Positions 62,010 to 64,000 of a stretch of DNA of 64,000 nucleotides are shown in pieces. The position numbers and the translations under genes are program-made. A model generated the notes under the pieces. It was not told where the DNA came from. It searched no databases and saw only the letters and a list, made by a program, of their open reading frames with translations. Source of the DNA: Myxococcales bacterium. Lineage in GTDB: Bacteria > Myxococcota_A > Polyangia > Polyangiales > Polyangiaceae. Each line of letters starts with the position of its first letter. Position 1 is the first letter of the stretch. The stretch is from NCBI GenBank assembly GCA_016794345.1, contig JAEUKE010000223.1:1-64000 (forward strand). The letters are read 5' to 3'.

Positions 62010-63328
62010 GCGAGCTCCTCGACATCGCCCAAGGCGCGGTGAAGCTGGCGCTCGAGAAGGGCGCGCAAGAGGCCTCGGCGGGGACGTACCGCTCGCGCGA
62101 GGTGGAGATCGCGTGGCGCGACGGACGCGTGGAGAAGGTGAGCGAGGCGACCTCACGAGGCCTCTCCATCTCGCTCTACGTCGACGGTCGCTACTCGTCG
62201 GTGTCGACGAGCGATCTGCGGCCCGACGCGGTCTCGAAGTTCGTGGAGGAGTCGATCGCCATGGCGCGCACGCTGGCGAAGGACCCGTTCCGCAAGCTGC
62301 CGGACCCGAAGCTCTACGAGGGCCGCTCGACGCTCGATCTGCAGCTCGCGGACCCGAAACACGGCGAGGTCACGGCCGACAAGCGCCGCGCGCTCGCGGC
62401 GGAGCTCGAGGCGGCCGCCCGCGAGGTGAAGGGCAAGGGCGAGATCTTGAGCGTGGAGACGAGCGTCTCGGACTCGAAGAGCGAGTCGGCCCGCGCGACG
62501 TCGAACGGCTTCGTCGGCGAGAACCAGAGCACGTCGTTCTGGCTCGGCGCAGGCACGACCGTGAAGGACCCTGACGGCCGCCGCCCGGAGGGCAGCTCGT
62601 TCGGCGGCTCGCGTTTCTTCGCCGAGATCCCCGGCACGCAGGAGATCGGCAGCCTCGCCTCGCAGCGCGCGTTCGACTCGGTCGGCGCGACGAAGATCCC
62701 GAGCGCCGTGGTGCCCATCGTGGTGGAGAACCGCGTGGCGAGCCGCCTGCTCCGCGCCCTCTTCGGGCCGCTCTCGGCGCGCTCGCTCCAGCAGAAGCAG
62801 TCCTTCCTGGAAGGCGAGATCGGCAAGCCGATCGCGAGCAAGCTCCTCACCGTGACGGACGACCCGCTCATCCCCAAGGGCTTCGGCTCGCGGCTCTACG
62901 ACAGCGAGGGCATCGCCGCGAAGAAGATGACCGTCATCGAAGGCGGCATCCTCAAGATGTATTACGTCGACGACTACTATGGCCGGAAGCTCGGCATGGC
63001 CCCGACGACCGGCGGCGCGTCGAACCTGATCTTCGCGCTGGGCAAGAAGAGCATGAACGAGCTCATCGGCGACGTGCCCGACGGCGTGTTCATCACCGGT
63101 TTCCTCGGCGGCAACTCGAACAGCACCACCGGTGACTATTCGTTCGGCATCCAGGGCTTCCGCATCGAAAAAGGGAAGCTCACCACGCCGCTCGCCGAGA
63201 TGAACATCTCCGGCAACCAGAAGGAGCTCTGGAAGAAGCTCGTCGCGCTCGGCAACGACCCGTACCCGTACGCGTCGACGAAGACGCCGACGATGGTGTT
63301 CGACGCCGTCAGCGTCGCCGGGTCCTGA
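62006..63328 (+). CDS. pmbA: TldE/PmbA-type subunit
   Basis: A 440-residue partner of TldD. The GTG start overlaps the tldD stop by 4 bp (GTGA), so they are coupled. It opens LLDIAQGAVKLALEKGAQEA and has the AWRDGRVEKVSEATSRGLSI strand, FGPLSARSLQQKQSFLEGEI and TGDYSFGIQGFRIEKGKLTT near the end. The HExxxH of TldD is absent, as expected for the non-catalytic TldE/PmbA subunit. It has no signal peptide of its own. No RiPP precursor or CcdA-like target is visible beside it. Confidence 0.92.
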   Translation: MSELLDIAQGAVKLALEKGAQEASAGTYRSREVEIAWRDGRVEKVSEATSRGLSISLYVDGRYSSVSTSDLRPDAVSKFVEESIAMARTLAKDPFRKLPDPKLYEGRSTLDLQLADPKHGEVTADKRRALAAELEAAAREVKGKGEILSVETSVSDSKSESARATSNGFVGENQSTSFWLGAGTTVKDPDGRRPEGSSFGGSRFFAEIPGTQEIGSLASQRAFDSVGATKIPSAVVPIVVENRVASRLLRALFGPLSARSLQQKQSFLEGEIGKPIASKLLTVTDDPLIPKGFGSRLYDSEGIAAKKMTVIEGGILKMYYVDDYYGRKLGMAPTTGGASNLIFALGKKSMNELIGDVPDGVFITGFLGGNSNSTTGDYSFGIQGFRIEKGKLTTPLAEMNISGNQKELWKKLVALGNDPYPYASTKTPTMVFDAVSVAGS

Positions 63329-63408
63329 GCCGCCCAGCAGAGGCGTGGCAGCCCCGCGACGTTGGCGCGGGGCCTTGCCCGGTGTACGAGCGCGCCCGGA
63401 GGTTTCTC

Positions 63409-64000
63409 ATGAAATCGTTTGGGCGAGGTCGCTTGGCGCTCGTGTTCGGGCTCGGCGTGATGGTGGCGTCGGGCTGTGGTGAGGACGCGGGCGGCGCGGC
63501 GAAGGCCGAGCCCAAGGCGAGCGCGCAGAGCACCGCCGACAAGGCGTCCACCCCGGCGAGCGCGTCGGACAAGAAGGTCGCGAACGCGCCAGCGACGGGT
63601 GCGCCCACCTCGACCGCCACGACTTCGGCCGAAGCGCCTGCGTCGAGCGCGGCGCCCGCCGGCAACCCCGCGGCGGCGGCCGGCCCGGGGCAGCTCCCCA
63701 AGGGCACCAACGGCATCCTCCCGCCCGGCGAAGCCGACAAGCTCCTGCCCGTCGGTGGCAAGCCTGTCGTCACCGTCCTCGACAAGGGCGCCGAGCCTCG
63801 CGAGAGCCTCGCCTACGATCTCTCGAAGGGCCAGAAGGAGAGCTTCGGCATCGGCATGGACATGACAATGAAGATGGACATGGGCGGTCGCGCCACGCCC
63901 CCCATCAAGATGCCGCGCATGAACATGCTGATGGAGCTCGTGGCCAACGACAAGAACCCCGAGAAAGACGTCTTCATCGAGGGTCTGATGAAAGGCGTCA
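63409..64000 (+). CDS. Lipoprotein, 3' end cut by window edge
   Basis: The first 197 codons of a lipoprotein. The ATG has GGAGG six bases upstream; the signal peptide ends in lipobox ASGC (Cys23). A long Ala/Lys/Pro-rich linker (about 24-105) follows, then the start of a Met-rich domain with GIGMDMTMKMDMGGRATPPI and MPRMNMLMELVANDKNPEKD. The unusual Met run could suggest a metal (Cu) site, but that is inference. Family not recognised. It follows pmbA by 80 bp. Confidence 0.8.
   Translation, partial: MKSFGRGRLALVFGLGVMVASGCGEDAGGAAKAEPKASAQSTADKASTPASASDKKVANAPATGAPTSTATTSAEAPASSAAPAGNPAAAAGPGQLPKGTNGILPPGEADKLLPVGGKPVVTVLDKGAEPRESLAYDLSKGQKESFGIGMDMTMKMDMGGRATPPIKMPRMNMLMELVANDKNPEKDVFIEGLMKGV

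Noticed and set aside
60249..62156. 635-codon antisense frame opposite tldD
   Set aside because: TldD motifs on the plus strand are unambiguous, and the antisense product has none.

Overview
The window is about 64 kb of GC-rich (near 70%), densely coded bacterial chromosome. The lineage signals point to Myxococcota, most likely the Polyangiales (Sorangium/Polyangium-type myxobacteria): a DUF2378 protein, a MYXO-CTERM-like tail on a DUF1028 protein, many secreted lipoproteins with a lipobox followed by a Gly/Ser/Ala-rich linker, cysteine-rich Sel1 proteins, and frequent GTG starts. I see no rRNA, tRNA, CRISPR array, prophage, insertion sequence or biosynthetic megasynthase. It reads as ordinary core/accessory chromosome. 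Third positions are so GC-rich that many long antisense open frames are artefacts.

Layout. 1-5.4 kb: start of a YbhG-like HlyD adaptor with a TetR regulator and its palindromic operator, a DUF2378 protein, a 917-residue cysteine-rich/lamin-tail lipoprotein, and the fluoride channel FluC/CrcB. 5.4-11.1 kb: a YadGH-like ABC exporter, a DUF1232 protein, a lipoprotein, an ABC-F ATPase, a PilZ protein and an apparently frameshifted lipoprotein. 11.4-19.4 kb: aldehyde dehydrogenase, MBL hydrolase, GcvR-like ACT protein, YceI, pirin, a propeller lipoprotein and an alpha/beta hydrolase coupled to an unusual zinc-ribbon SDR. 20.9-30.6 kb: RsmG, a hypothetical, a penicillin-acylase-type lipoprotein, a YkgJ-type cysteine cluster protein, RecQ and small hypotheticals. 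30.7-39.1 kb: a degenerate aldo/keto reductase, MBL hydrolase, Sel1 lipoprotein, a ribbon-helix-helix regulator beside a dense operator cluster, a duplicated GILT-like thiol protein, a J-domain protein and a TraB/GumN lipoprotein. 39.1-46.9 kb: methionine aminopeptidase, an HTH-only LysR protein, SohB-type protease, DUF2237, a flavoprotein, a lipase, a GST and membrane proteins. 47-54.6 kb: two overlapping epimerase/3beta-HSD-like genes, UPF0262, an AraC regulator divergent from an HSL-type esterase, MenB and an AtoE-type fatty-acid transporter. 54.7-64 kb: a tiny lipoprotein, an acyl-CoA desaturase, lipoproteins, a Sel1 protein, DUF1028, a TldD/TldE pair with a signal-like N-terminus on TldD, and the start of another lipoprotein.

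How the genes work together. Most loci are one- to three-gene units. Coupled units (stop/start overlaps) are TetR-HlyD, the YadGH-like pair, SDR-hydrolase, MBL-Sel1, the two epimerases and TldD-TldE. A lipid theme recurs (desaturase, AtoE, PHA-synthase-like hydrolase, HSL esterase, monoacylglycerol-lipase-like enzyme, AraC regulator of the lipid-associated class), but the genes are scattered rather than one pathway.

No single grand new system is evident. The strongest unusual items are the ribbon-helix-helix operator cluster, a family of about 35-bp G-run hairpin repeats (one read through by the 3' end of map), catalytically degenerate AKR and SDR enzymes, the duplicated GILT-like protein, the possibly exported TldD, and two probable decay/frameshift events.
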